A stretch of 47,749 bases of DNA from DATESN01 sp035270785 (GCA_035270785.1 DATESN010000098.1:1-47749), one strand, 5' to 3'. Positions 33,349 to 42,584 are shown, numbered from the stretch's first letter. Numbers and translations: made by a program. The notes: a model not told the origin generated them from the letters alone.

Positions 33349-34365
33349 TTATGATTCATATCCGTTAGGATTATTGCTTTGCCATCTCCATGAATCAGCA
33401 CACATATCTTTTATTCCATGTTTTGCTTGCCATCCAAGTTCTTTTTCGGCTTTTTCTGGGTCCGCATAGCAAGTTGCTATATCGCCAGCACGACGTGGTT
33501 TGATTTCATATGGAATCTTAACCCCTGCAGCTTCTTCAAAATTCTTTACAATTTCTAAGACACTATAACCGTGGCCAGTACCTAAATTATAAATCTTAAG
33601 TCCTGGCTTTTCTGCCAATTTTTCAATCGCTTTTACATGCCCTATTGCTAAATCTACTACATGGATATAATCTCTTACGCCAGTTCCATCTACCGTATCA
33701 TAATCATCCCCAAAGATACCTAACCGTTCTAGCTTACCAACTGCAACTTGTGTAATAAAAGGCATTAAGTTGTTAGGAATACCATTTGGATTCTCTCCAA
33801 TTGTTCCACTTTCGTGTGCCCCAATTGGATTAAAATAGCGAAGTAAGATTACATTCCATTCAGGATCCGCTTTTTGCATGTCTGTGAAAATCTGTTCTAA
33901 CATAGATTTTGTTTGTCCATATGGATTTGTAATGTCTCCCTTTGGGCATTCTTCCGTTATTGGAACAAAAGCAGGATTTCCATAAACAGTAGCTGATGAT
34001 GAAAATACAATATTTTTCACTCCATGTTTTCTCATCACATCTACTAATACCAAACTTCCAGCTATGTTATTATTGTAATATTCCCAAGGTTTCGCAACAG
34101 ACTCACCTACAGCCTTTAATCCAGCAAAATTGATACAGGAATCTATCTTCTCTTTTTCAAATACCTCTTCTAATGCAACTCTATCTAAAACATCCACTTT
34201 GTAAAATTTAACTGGCTTTCCTGTAATCTTTTCTACTCTTTGTAATGATTTTTCACTAGAATTGCTAAGATTATCTAATACTACAACATCATATCCTGCC
34301 TTTTGCAGTTCCACAACTGTATGGCTACCTATGTACCCTGCTCCACCTGCTACTAAAATTGACAT
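33349..34365 (-). CDS. galE: UDP-glucose 4-epimerase
   Basis: The product is 338 residues. It is an SDR-type epimerase: GGAGYIGSH (8-16) binds NAD, then SSSATVYG and the catalytic YGQTK, with LRYFNPIGAHESG later, all typical of GalE. It interconverts UDP-glucose and UDP-galactose. I chose ATG 34365 with AGGTG upstream. It lies 89 bp after the nucleotidyltransferase gene, and the intergenic hairpin GTTGAATA/TATTCAAC is weak, so they may be one operon for nucleotide-sugar supply. Confidence 0.95.
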   Translation of the reverse strand: MSILVAGGAGYIGSHTVVELQKAGYDVVVLDNLSNSSEKSLQRVEKITGKPVKFYKVDVLDRVALEEVFEKEKIDSCINFAGLKAVGESVAKPWEYYNNNIAGSLVLVDVMRKHGVKNIVFSSSATVYGNPAFVPITEECPKGDITNPYGQTKSMLEQIFTDMQKADPEWNVILLRYFNPIGAHESGTIGENPNGIPNNLMPFITQVAVGKLERLGIFGDDYDTVDGTGVRDYIHVVDLAIGHVKAIEKLAEKPGLKIYNLGTGHGYSVLEIVKNFEEAAGVKIPYEIKPRRAGDIATCYADPEKAEKELGWQAKHGIKDMCADSWRWQSNNPNGYES

Positions 34366-34454
34366 TTTTTCACCTATCTGCACGTTGCAAACGCACCTTT
34401 GAATCGGTCGTTGAATATGCTTTTTTATTCAACCTTTTTCTTTGATATTTTCCT

Positions 34455-35375
34455 TTACTCCCAAAGCTTTTCAGGATAAACTCCTTGATTCTTAAGTTCC
34501 TGAATTGACTCTACTGCAAATGCTTTGTCCTCTTTGTAGGTCATACCAAACCATTTGTCTTTTGATGATAGTACCTCTACTGATGCAACTCCAGTTTGAA
34601 GCAATTTGTCAACTTCACTTGGAATATTATATTCTGCTAACAATGGATCTTTTATAGCTTCTTTTAAGAAAAAATTGTGAATCGATTTATCTAGTTCGTC
34701 CATGATACTCGGACTAAATCCCCACATCTTCATTGTAACAATAGTCTCAAGGGGAATTGGAACAAAGGTTTTACCACCATCTTCCGAATAAACCGCCCCA
34801 TTATTCTTCTTTTCAATATGCATGCGATTTGTTACATTCACTAAAAAGTTGTTTTGATCTGTAACGCAACAACCTCTAGCTACATTTCCATTTCCAGTTA
34901 GTGTATTACCTAACTCATATCCAACCACCGCATATTTGAATTTTTCGCCATCTGTATGTGTTGTTAAATATTCATAAAGAACTTCAAAGGCACTTTGCCC
35001 ATAATAGTCATCTGCACTCGTTACTACAAATGGCTCCTGTATTAAATCTTTGCAACAATAAATTGCATGAGCTGTTCCCCATGGCTTACTTCTTCCCGCC
35101 GGAACTTGAAATCCATTTGGCACATTTGTTAAATCTTGGTAGGCATATTCTATGTCAATATATTTATTTATATTATCTCCCATGCAAGTTCTAAATTCCT
35201 GCTCCTGTTCTTTTTGAATAACAAAAACAACCTTTTTAAAGCCAGTTCGGATAGCATCGTAGATAGAAAAATCTATTAATTTATTTCCATGTTTATCAAT
35301 TGGAGTCATTTGTTTTAATCCACCAAAGCGGCTTCCCATGCCTGCTGCCAAAATAACTAAAACTGGTTTATTCAT
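34455..35375 (-). CDS. Sugar-phosphate nucleotidyltransferase
   Basis: The product is 306 residues. The N-terminal nucleotidyltransferase fold has LAAGMGSRFGGLKQM, with the usual nucleotide-binding G-x-G-[ST]-R, then a downstream VTSADDYYG. The rest (about 110-300) is an alpha/beta domain. It probably joins a sugar 1-phosphate to a nucleotide; exact specificity cannot be read. Starts at 35375 or 35381 both have AGGAGG, spaced 10 and 4 bases; I prefer 35375, which gives the usual MNKPVLVILAAG. It precedes galE on the same strand, which suggests a UDP-hexose pathway. Confidence 0.8.
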   Translation of the reverse strand: MNKPVLVILAAGMGSRFGGLKQMTPIDKHGNKLIDFSIYDAIRTGFKKVVFVIQKEQEQEFRTCMGDNINKYIDIEYAYQDLTNVPNGFQVPAGRSKPWGTAHAIYCCKDLIQEPFVVTSADDYYGQSAFEVLYEYLTTHTDGEKFKYAVVGYELGNTLTGNGNVARGCCVTDQNNFLVNVTNRMHIEKKNNGAVYSEDGGKTFVPIPLETIVTMKMWGFSPSIMDELDKSIHNFFLKEAIKDPLLAEYNIPSEVDKLLQTGVASVEVLSSKDKWFGMTYKEDKAFAVESIQELKNQGVYPEKLWE

Positions 35376-35442
35376 CTCCATCTATCCTCCTATTTTAGCG
35401 TAGAACAACTAAATATTACAATATTATTTTGTTATCGGAACC

Positions 35443-35467
35443 AGTCAAAATGTTAACCAATTTGACT
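35443..35467. promoter_or_regulatory. Operator-like dyad in the nucleotidyltransferase leader
   Basis: AGTCAAA (35443-35449) and TTTGACT (35461-35467) are perfect arms around an 11-base centre containing GTTAAC. It lies between the promoter at 35554-35582 and the start at 35375. Confidence 0.5.
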
Positions 35468-35553
35468 TTAACAGATATATGAATGGTGAAAACAAGCTAA
35501 CTTATCTCTTATAAGTGATAAATATATTCTTTATCTATAATCGGTTATCTTAC

Positions 35554-35582
35554 ATTATAAAAAACTTTCACCTAACAAGCAA
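35554..35582 (-). promoter_or_regulatory. Nucleotidyltransferase-galE promoter
   Basis: TTGCTT (35577-35582), a 17-bp spacer and a perfect TATAAT (35554-35559). The resulting leader would be about 170 bases. Confidence 0.5.
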
Positions 35583-35610
35583 TTAAAAAAGCAAAAAAAT
35601 CTAAATTTAT

Positions 35611-36393
35611 TTATTGGTTTACTAATTTATCAACTTCCTCACTAGAAAGCCTCCGAAAACTACCTTTTTCGAGTGCTTTATCTAGTTGCACATGGCCTAT
35701 AGATATCCTTTTTAAATATACTACAAAGCAACCTACGGACTTAAGCATACGTTTCACTTGATGTTTCCGTCCTTCTGAAATTGTGAGATATCCACACACC
35801 ACTTTTTGGTGATATAAGTTTTTCTTCTTATTTATTAAATCTCCAATATCCATTTCACCCTTTAGGTCATCGTACAAACCTTCTTTAATCACTTGAATAA
35901 TAGCAGGTTTTGTGAGAGGTTCTGTCTCACTTATAGATATTCCTTTTTGTAATCTTTCTAGATCTAGTTTATCCAAAGATCCAAATGCCCAGAAGAAATA
36001 AGTTTTCTCTACATGATTTTCCGGATACATGAGCTGATGATTGAATTCGCCGTCATTTGTTAAAAACAAGAGTCCTTCGGTATCCTTATCTAATCGTCCC
36101 ACTGGAAATAATCCCTTACTATTAACCATCCCAAAATAATCCATTACTGTTTTTCGATTATTATCTGTTCTTGCAGTAATACACCCTGCTGGTTTATGGA
36201 ACATGTAGTATACTTTTGGGGTTAAAAAGACATCCTCACCAAGATATGTTATGGCATCCTTACTTTCGTCAATTTCTATGGATGGTTCTAACATCTTTTC
36301 ATTGTTGACACAAATTTTGCCTTGTTTTACAAAATCTCGTACTGCTTTTCTTGTTCCTATTGAAGATATCGCTAAAAACTTATCTAGCCTCAT
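35611..36393 (-). CDS. RsuA/RluB-family pseudouridine synthase
   Basis: The product is 260 residues. An N-terminal S4 domain (1-50; RLDKFLAISSIGTRKAVR) precedes the pseudouridine synthase domain, with the catalytic Asp in PVGRLDKDTEGLLFLTNDG and KRISIGHVQLD later. It isomerises a specific uridine in 16S or 23S rRNA; the small-subunit RsuA type is likely, but the target base is not determined from sequence. It lies 49 bp downstream of RNase J, so the two genes probably form one RNA-maturation operon. A weak AAGG site precedes the ATG. Confidence 0.92.
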   Translation of the reverse strand: MRLDKFLAISSIGTRKAVRDFVKQGKICVNNEKMLEPSIEIDESKDAITYLGEDVFLTPKVYYMFHKPAGCITARTDNNRKTVMDYFGMVNSKGLFPVGRLDKDTEGLLFLTNDGEFNHQLMYPENHVEKTYFFWAFGSLDKLDLERLQKGISISETEPLTKPAIIQVIKEGLYDDLKGEMDIGDLINKKKNLYHQKVVCGYLTISEGRKHQVKRMLKSVGCFVVYLKRISIGHVQLDKALEKGSFRRLSSEEVDKLVNQ

Positions 36394-36442
36394 GTTCTCT
36401 ACCTTAATTATTTCATTGTAAATAGGATGTTATAAAAAACAT

Positions 36443-38116
36443 TTATACTTCCATAATAATTGGCAATACCAACGGTTTTCTTTTCATTTCTTTCCATAAA
36501 AACTCGTTAAGATCATCCTTAATCATTGTTTTTATTTTTCCCCACTCCATCATATTACGATTAACACATTTATCTATGCTTTTTCTTGCCACATTTCTGA
36601 TCTCATCCATTAATGTGTCAGATTCTCTCACATAGATAAACCCGCGAGATATAATATCAGGTCCAGAAACAACCTGGTTACTACCTCTTTCAAGGCCTAT
36701 TGTCACTATAATTAATCCGTTTTCTGATAAATATTGCCTATCTCTTAGAACAATATTACCTACATCGCCTACGCCTAACCCATCTACATAGATTTCTTTT
36801 GCTTTCACTTGTCCTACAATCCCTGCTTTTTGTTCTGATAATTCCAAAACATTTCCTGATTGCAAAACGAAGATATTATCTTTATCTATTCCCATACTTT
36901 GTGCTAGTTTTGCTTGAGCCTTCAAATGTTTATATTCACCATGAACAGGTATTACATATTGTGGCTGAACTAAGGAATATATTAATTTTAATTCCTCTTG
37001 GCAAGCATGTCCGGAAACATGAGTATCTTGAAAAATAACTTCGGCACCCTTCATTGATAATTCATTGACTACCTTCGATACCGCTTTTTCATTTCCAGGA
37101 ATTGGTGTTGAACTAAAAATTACAGTATCTCCTGGTTTAATAGAAATCTTACGATGTGTAGAATCTGCCATTCTAGATAGGGCTGCCATAGCCTCTCCTT
37201 GGCTACCTGTTGTAATAATGACCAATTTTTCATCTGAATAATTTGACATCTGTTCCACTTCAATAATCGTGTTTTCTGGTATCTTAATATAACCAAGTTC
37301 CGAAGCAACTCCAATAACATTGACCATACTTCTTCCTTGAATGACAACTTTTCTTCCAAACTGATTGGCAATATCAATAATTAATTGTACCCTATCCACA
37401 TTCGAAGCAAATGTTGCTACGATCATTCTACTAGTCTTATTTTCAGCAAAAAGATTGTGGAAGGTACGTGCAACTAATTTTTCCGACATGGTAAAACCAG
37501 GTCTCTCTGCATTTGTACTATCGCACATTAGTGCTAAAACACCTTTTTTTCCTAATTCCGCAAATCTCTGCAAGTCAATTGCATCCCCAAATAATGGAGT
37601 GTAATCAATTTTAAAATCTCCTGTATGCAAAATAATCCCTGCCGGAGAGTAGATAGCTAATGCTGATGCATCTGCAATACTATGATTTGTTTTTATAAAC
37701 TCTACCCGAAATGCACCAATATTAATGGATTGGCCATGTTTAACGGTTTTTCTTTTAGTCTTTTTAATTAGATTATGTTCTTTTAATTTGATTTCAATTA
37801 AGCCTTGTGTAAGCTTTGTAGCATATACTGGCACATGTAAATCCTTTAATACGTAAGGCAATGCTCCAATGTGATCTTCATGTCCATGAGTAATAAAAAA
37901 TCCTTTTACTTTATCTATATTGTCCATTAAATATGAAACATCTGGAATAACTAAGTCAATCCCTAGCATATCATCATCTGGAAATGAGATTCCACAATCA
38001 ACAACAATGATACTATCTTCATATTCAAATGCAGTAATATTCATCCCAATCTTTTCTAATCCACCTAGTGGAATTACTTTTACTTTTTTATCGTTACTTT
38101 TATTTCTTTCTTTCAT
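36443..38116 (-). CDS. rnj: Ribonuclease J
   Basis: The product is 557 residues. It has the metallo-beta-lactamase core with the zinc motif HGHEDH (77-82), further zinc ligands, and a beta-CASP insertion (MCDSTNAERPGFT, FASNVDRVQ), then a C-terminal domain. RNase J has both 5'-to-3' exonuclease and endonuclease activity and replaces RNase E in Firmicutes. The start ATG has GGAAAG upstream with wide spacing, and the real first residues are unsure. It is first in an operon with the pseudouridine synthase gene. Confidence 0.95.
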   Translation of the reverse strand: MKERNKSNDKKVKVIPLGGLEKIGMNITAFEYEDSIIVVDCGISFPDDDMLGIDLVIPDVSYLMDNIDKVKGFFITHGHEDHIGALPYVLKDLHVPVYATKLTQGLIEIKLKEHNLIKKTKRKTVKHGQSINIGAFRVEFIKTNHSIADASALAIYSPAGIILHTGDFKIDYTPLFGDAIDLQRFAELGKKGVLALMCDSTNAERPGFTMSEKLVARTFHNLFAENKTSRMIVATFASNVDRVQLIIDIANQFGRKVVIQGRSMVNVIGVASELGYIKIPENTIIEVEQMSNYSDEKLVIITTGSQGEAMAALSRMADSTHRKISIKPGDTVIFSSTPIPGNEKAVSKVVNELSMKGAEVIFQDTHVSGHACQEELKLIYSLVQPQYVIPVHGEYKHLKAQAKLAQSMGIDKDNIFVLQSGNVLELSEQKAGIVGQVKAKEIYVDGLGVGDVGNIVLRDRQYLSENGLIIVTIGLERGSNQVVSGPDIISRGFIYVRESDTLMDEIRNVARKSIDKCVNRNMMEWGKIKTMIKDDLNEFLWKEMKRKPLVLPIIMEV

Positions 38117-38633
38117 CTTGCCTATCTTTCCGCGCTTCTTGCGCTTTTGTAATTATATTATTTCAAAGCTCGAATCATATTACTTTCTATCCTTAATATT
38201 ATCTATGATTGTAACTTTATGTATGAAATTATGATTTTTGTACAACTTAAAAAACTCTTCTCTATGATTTATTCACAGATGGAAGAAGTTTTTTTCCTTC
38301 TTATCTATTTACTCCGTAAAGCTAAATCTGCATTTCTTTTCATAAGCTCTATTATCAAACGATAATAAAGTCTCTTAAAAGCTTAGGCAATGAGTTTTCC
38401 CCATAGCTGCAAATTCTTTTACTTAATATTTCGAATACAAAATTAAACTTAATATAACACTTTTAATTCTATTATGTCAACTTAAAAATATATATTTATT
38501 AATAAATGGTGAAATCGGAGAAAAATAGGGATATATTATGATCATACCCCTACTCTTCTATAAATTAGTTTTATATTAGTTTTATATTAGTTTTATATTA
38601 GTTTCATGCCTTCACTGATTTTCAATCCTATTC
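38117..38633. other. Intergenic region with short tandem repeats
   Basis: The 517-bp A/T-rich stretch has no convincing gene. At 38569-38601 TTTTATATTAG occurs three times in tandem, with degenerate flanks. At about 38526-38553 a hairpin (GGG.TAT/ATA.CCC on the minus strand, then TATTTTT) could be a weak terminator for the chemotaxis gene. A TATAAT lies upstream of RNase J, but I see no good -35. Confidence 0.45.
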
Positions 38634-40826
38634 TTAAATCGTAAACTTATTAATTGCTTTTTCCAAATCGCTTACTTTGTCTATCAACTCTTGTGCTCTG
38701 TCTGCCAGTATTTCTACATCTCCCATCTGACTATTCACTTTACTTCCAACAACTCTAGAAGAACCTGCCGTCTGTTCTGATACTGTTGCAATATTTTTAA
38801 TGGAATCCAATACGTCATCTTTGGATACTGCAATTATTTGCATATTTTGTAAGATTAGGTCAATCTTCATAACTAATTCTTCTATATGATGATCAACATT
38901 ATGAAATACATCCACCGTATTAATTAAGGCTTGCGTTTGCCCTTTGATCATCTTCTCCGCCCTATTTGCAGACGCAACAGTTACTTGTGTTTGTTCCTGA
39001 ATGCTTTCAACAAGTTCCCTGATATTTTCTACTGCCGAACCGGACTCTGTGGCAAGCTTTCTAATCTCTTGAGCCACAACCGCGAATCCCCTACCACTAT
39101 CTCCTGCTCTTGCCGCCTCAATGGATGCATTTAAGGATAAGAGATTTGTTTGGGTTGTAATGCCTTTAATTGTGTCAATTATAGTTCCTATATTTTGAGT
39201 TTTCTTTTCTAGCTCCTCAATATCCCTAATAATTACGCTGGTGATCTCAGCTGTTGCAGTAGTTTGTATCTTTAATTCATTCACGATTTCCTGGCCGCCA
39301 TTTACGATTGTCTGTGTTTCATTGGCTACACTCCCCACTGCTTCCGTACTTACGCATGCTTCACTGATATGTTGTGCGAAATTCGTCATTTGACTATAAC
39401 TTTTTTCTGTATCTTCAACTTGTATATTAACCCCCCGTTCCATTTCATCCACTGTATTGGCAACTTCCTGCATAGAATGAAGAATTTGATTAGAGGCGCT
39501 GGATACATCAGTAGCTGCATCTGAAACTTGGTGACTAAATTCACTCATATCACTAATTAACGAACATATTTCACTTTGCATATTTTTAACGTTATGAGCT
39601 AGTATTGAAAATTCGTCCTGACTATCCACTTTCAATTGAGCCTTCATATTACCTTCCGCTATCTGCTTGAATGAATCAGAAAACTTATGAATGGTTTTTG
39701 AAATATCCGTAGCTAAAATTAATCCAATCAAAATTGCAATAATGCAAGCTATTATTACAAAGACTACAGTCGTTATACCAAGCCCTATTAATTGATTCAA
39801 AATATCATTTTTGGGAATCAATGTACTAACAATGGCTCCTGTATCGCCAATTTTTGAATAGACAAAAAGATAAGATTCCCCATCCATTTTAACATATTGA
39901 GAACTACTTTTTTTGCTGTTTTTTATTGCCTTTTCATAAAATGCTGTTCCATAAAATACTGGTTTATCATCTGATGTTAATTTTTTTAGTGTTTTTTCAT
40001 TTTTAGCAGCAAGAGTCTCACGCCCATCTCCTGTAATAAATCCAACAATACTCTTACTACTAATAACAGAATCTTTTAAAACATCATTAACTTTCGTATT
40101 TAGTAAGTCAAACGCTATATAGCCCTCGCCTTTGGCAAATTTACGAATGAAAGATGCGGCGTAAAACTCAGATTTAGAATCCACTCCCTCATCTATCACT
40201 TTATGATACCCAACCCAAATTGAAGTTGTTGAAGAAGATAGTACTTCGCTTTCATCTGATGAATTAAACTTTGAATAAAGGTTTTCTTTCGTAGCCGTTG
40301 TTAAGGAAGTCATTGGTTTTCCATTTACGCCAAACGCATGCGCACCGTAGATACCAACAGAACTTCCCACTAAAGTATGTAATGTTGTTTTGGCATCATT
40401 ATAATATGTATTGTTGTCAATAACACTATTTGAATTAAATTGAACATAATAATAAACAAATTTATCGTTATTCGCAAACTGTGATGCTTTCATAACCATA
40501 TCTTGCATTAAAAGCTCAAAATACATAGAACTACTATTAATAGCCTGTTCTGCAGATGTTTCATAACTTTTAACAATTACACTCTTAGCGCTCTGATAAG
40601 AAAATACACCCAGAAATACAATGAATACTACGGGAACGAGAAATGAAACAACAAGCTTGAATCGAATCTGGCTTCTCATAGGAAGCGTCTTTTCTCCTAC
40701 ATAAGTAATCCTAACTTTTAATTGGGCTATCTGTTTTATTATTTTTTCTTTTACCCTTTTTTCCCTAACCCTTTTTTCCTTACCTATTTTCCCATGATTT
40801 TGTTCTTCATTATTTATATCTGTCAT
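38634..40826 (-). CDS. Methyl-accepting chemotaxis protein
   Basis: The product is 730 residues. An unusual ~55-residue charged cytoplasmic N-terminus (with KRVREKRVKEK) precedes TM1 (about 57-78). An extracellular sensor region of about 270 residues follows, then TM2 (about 350-372), a HAMP domain (about 373-425) and the MCP signalling domain to the end. The hairpin tip TNLLSLNASIEAARAGDSG is intact and binds CheA/CheW. Ligand is unknown. I chose ATG 40826, with GGGG upstream; a TTG two codons earlier is possible. It is probably monocistronic; 18-bp direct repeats lie in its leader. Confidence 0.92.
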   Translation of the reverse strand: MTDINNEEQNHGKIGKEKRVREKRVKEKIIKQIAQLKVRITYVGEKTLPMRSQIRFKLVVSFLVPVVFIVFLGVFSYQSAKSVIVKSYETSAEQAINSSSMYFELLMQDMVMKASQFANNDKFVYYYVQFNSNSVIDNNTYYNDAKTTLHTLVGSSVGIYGAHAFGVNGKPMTSLTTATKENLYSKFNSSDESEVLSSSTTSIWVGYHKVIDEGVDSKSEFYAASFIRKFAKGEGYIAFDLLNTKVNDVLKDSVISSKSIVGFITGDGRETLAAKNEKTLKKLTSDDKPVFYGTAFYEKAIKNSKKSSSQYVKMDGESYLFVYSKIGDTGAIVSTLIPKNDILNQLIGLGITTVVFVIIACIIAILIGLILATDISKTIHKFSDSFKQIAEGNMKAQLKVDSQDEFSILAHNVKNMQSEICSLISDMSEFSHQVSDAATDVSSASNQILHSMQEVANTVDEMERGVNIQVEDTEKSYSQMTNFAQHISEACVSTEAVGSVANETQTIVNGGQEIVNELKIQTTATAEITSVIIRDIEELEKKTQNIGTIIDTIKGITTQTNLLSLNASIEAARAGDSGRGFAVVAQEIRKLATESGSAVENIRELVESIQEQTQVTVASANRAEKMIKGQTQALINTVDVFHNVDHHIEELVMKIDLILQNMQIIAVSKDDVLDSIKNIATVSEQTAGSSRVVGSKVNSQMGDVEILADRAQELIDKVSDLEKAINKFTI

Positions 40827-40850
40827 TTTCAATCCCCGTACTTTCTCTGT

Positions 40851-40895
40851 AAGTAATTTAACCTCATAAAGTAATTTAACCTCATAAAGTAATTT
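40851..40895. repeat. 18-bp direct repeats upstream of the chemotaxis gene
   Basis: AAGTAATTTAACCTCATA occurs at 40851 and 40869, followed by a partial third copy at 40887. It lies in the leader of the chemotaxis gene. Confidence 0.75.
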
Positions 40896-40994
40896 TACTT
40901 TACCAAATTCTTACTTACAATGAAAAAACTGTAGGAGTATTGCATACACTTTTAGTTATTTTACAGTATTAAATAGAGTCTTGACCATTCATTC

Positions 40995-41708
40995 TCATAT
41001 ATAAATGATTTCAACTCCAGAAAAGCTAATATTTCCTCTTATTGTAACTACAGGTGACTGGGATCCCATTCTTCTATTCTTTTCTTCCATATCACCAAAT
41101 GATGTATTTACGTCATTTATAATATTCCAGGTTTTTGGGATGTATAATTCAACTCCACCGAATTGAACGTCTAAAAATATCTCCGCACTGCCAGAATTAA
41201 TAATGGCATTATCAAAATATACTTTCATTGCACCAAAAGAACATTTTATGTTTGCTTTTTCAAAATTATCTGCATTAACATATTTCATACTTGATCCAAA
41301 ACTTACTGAACAATCGACCACGTTGCTATCGGGTTGGTCAATAACTTCACTAAACTTTTCGCCATGCCTATTGTGGAAATTGCGACCATACTTATGATTC
41401 CAGAATTTATATTTTTTGAATATTAGGGAAAGCCCTATACTACCAAGCAATGCTGCCAGTAATACTGGCCATGGGGTAATCTCTTCGATATTCCATTGTT
41501 TTGCATAAAGGATGCATAAGAATGCACTAGGAAATAAAATCCCCGAAAAACTAATATGTTGTATCCCTTTTACAATTAATCCCACAAAGAAAACGGTTGC
41601 CGCTATCTTAAAAATACTAATATCTGTATAAAAACCAAATTTATTAACAATAATAAGCACTGCTGCCAATAGTAAAAGTAAGCCCCAAAATAGATCTTTC
41701 TTTTTCAT
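40995..41708 (-). CDS. LiaF-like membrane protein
   Basis: The product is 237 residues. Four membrane segments (about 5-24, 33-50, 53-68, 79-98) are followed by a C-terminal beta-rich LiaF-like domain (about 120-237; SVSFGSSMKYVN, CSFGAMKVYFDNA, VQFGGVELYIP). The repeated FG....K.Y pattern is typical of this family. In B. subtilis LiaF represses the LiaRS envelope-stress system; here it is paired with a LytTR regulator instead, with an ATGA overlap. It is probably a membrane-side control partner of that regulator, by inference. Confidence 0.82.
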   Translation of the reverse strand: MKKKDLFWGLLLLLAAVLIIVNKFGFYTDISIFKIAATVFFVGLIVKGIQHISFSGILFPSAFLCILYAKQWNIEEITPWPVLLAALLGSIGLSLIFKKYKFWNHKYGRNFHNRHGEKFSEVIDQPDSNVVDCSVSFGSSMKYVNADNFEKANIKCSFGAMKVYFDNAIINSGSAEIFLDVQFGGVELYIPKTWNIINDVNTSFGDMEEKNRRMGSQSPVVTIRGNISFSGVEIIYI

Positions 41709-42166
41709 AAACTTTTCCTCTTTTCATCTAATCTACATTTTAATGGTTTATAATAATATCTGGAAACAAATACCTGTTTATGGGTGTTCATAAACTGAAC
41801 AACACTAGACGCGGTAAGATTACGTGTGATGGAATAAATGTTATTTAAATTCAAAATCGAGGATTTTGATATTCTTATGAAATATCCCGGAAGTAATACT
41901 TCTAATTCATACAAACGGTATGCTGTTTGATAAATGCTATCAACTGTATGTGCACTAATACAGTTATCTGTAGTCTCAAAAAACAAAATATGATCTAATG
42001 GTAGATAATATTCTGTATTTCCTTTATATAACAACAGATATTTTGATTGATTGGAAATTTCCATAAGTGTTTCATATATATTTTGTACTTTCTCATCCAA
42101 TTTACTACATCGAATGATTACTTCTTCATCCTGCAACTTTTCATCAATATCTATTCTTACCTTCAT
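41705..42166 (-). CDS. LytTR-domain DNA-binding regulator
   Basis: The product is 153 residues. A short N-terminal region (about 1-45) has no receiver domain, so it is not a response regulator. Residues 55-150 form the LytTR domain (YYLPLDHILFFETTDN, LYELEVLLP, FIRISKSSILNLNNI, VFVSRYYYKPLK). It binds direct repeats upstream of target promoters. It lies in an overlap (ATGA) with the LiaF-like gene, a two-gene LytTR regulatory module in which the membrane protein is likely an inhibitor. I chose ATG 42166 with GGAG upstream; the TTG at 42187 would lie in the promoter. The promoter at 42187-42214 precedes it. Confidence 0.85.
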   Translation of the reverse strand: MKVRIDIDEKLQDEEVIIRCSKLDEKVQNIYETLMEISNQSKYLLLYKGNTEYYLPLDHILFFETTDNCISAHTVDSIYQTAYRLYELEVLLPGYFIRISKSSILNLNNIYSITRNLTASSVVQFMNTHKQVFVSRYYYKPLKCRLDEKRKSL

Positions 42167-42186
42167 TTCCTCATCTCCATAATTCA

Positions 42187-42214
42187 ATTATAACGATTCT
42201 TGATTGATTGTAAA
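42187..42214 (-). promoter_or_regulatory. LytTR-LiaF module promoter
   Basis: TTTACA (42209-42214), a 16-bp spacer and a perfect TATAAT (42187-42192). Upstream, two similar GTRRGG-type stretches occur (GTAAGGGGTGA, AAGTGGTAC), possible autoregulatory sites; this is weak. Confidence 0.5.
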
Positions 42215-42260
42215 TAACCATACAGTAAGGGGTGAATTTTATAACCTAAGTGGTACACTT

Positions 42261-42584
42261 TTATAACATAAAGTATGTAGTTAAATAGTACAGCAGCATC
42301 ACAGAACATATGGATCCAATGATTGTAAATGTAATATTTACTTTTTTCCATCTTAAAAAAATAGCTGTGCATCCTCCCATGATTCCCACCCAAATACTAT
42401 TTGGATTGGTTGATAATATTCCCGGAAATATTAAGGTTCCCATTGCCGTGTAAGGAATCATCTGCAAAAACTTCTCAGCCCTCTTATTAATCTTAATATG
42501 ATTAATAAGTACAGCAGGTAGTGCTCTTGGGGTATACGTTACAAGTGCCATTAATAGAATGAGAAGTATCATATTAATCTGCAT
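42261..42584 (-). CDS. azlD: Branched-chain amino acid transporter subunit AzlD
   Basis: The product is 107 residues with four membrane segments and the family opening MALVTYTPRALPAVLI. Together with AzlC it forms a branched-chain amino acid exporter. The ATG lies 11 bp inside azlC. Its later part overlaps no other gene. There is no clear terminator before the LytTR promoter. Confidence 0.88.
   Translation of the reverse strand: MQINMILLILLMALVTYTPRALPAVLINHIKINKRAEKFLQMIPYTAMGTLIFPGILSTNPNSIWVGIMGGCTAIFLRWKKVNITFTIIGSICSVMLLYYLTTYFML

Noticed and set aside
38220..38320. Terminator for RNase J in the intergenic region
   Set aside because: The imperfect AAACTCTTC/GAAGAAGTTT hairpin lies upstream of rnj, not downstream; it may serve another transcript, but I could not assign it.
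38931..39134. 67-residue plus-strand frame inside the chemotaxis gene
   Set aside because: It is the complement of the conserved MCP signalling domain, whose sequence is clearly coding on the minus strand.
42184..42393. 69-residue minus-strand frame
   Set aside because: It is a shadow of azlD in another frame and runs into the LytTR promoter.
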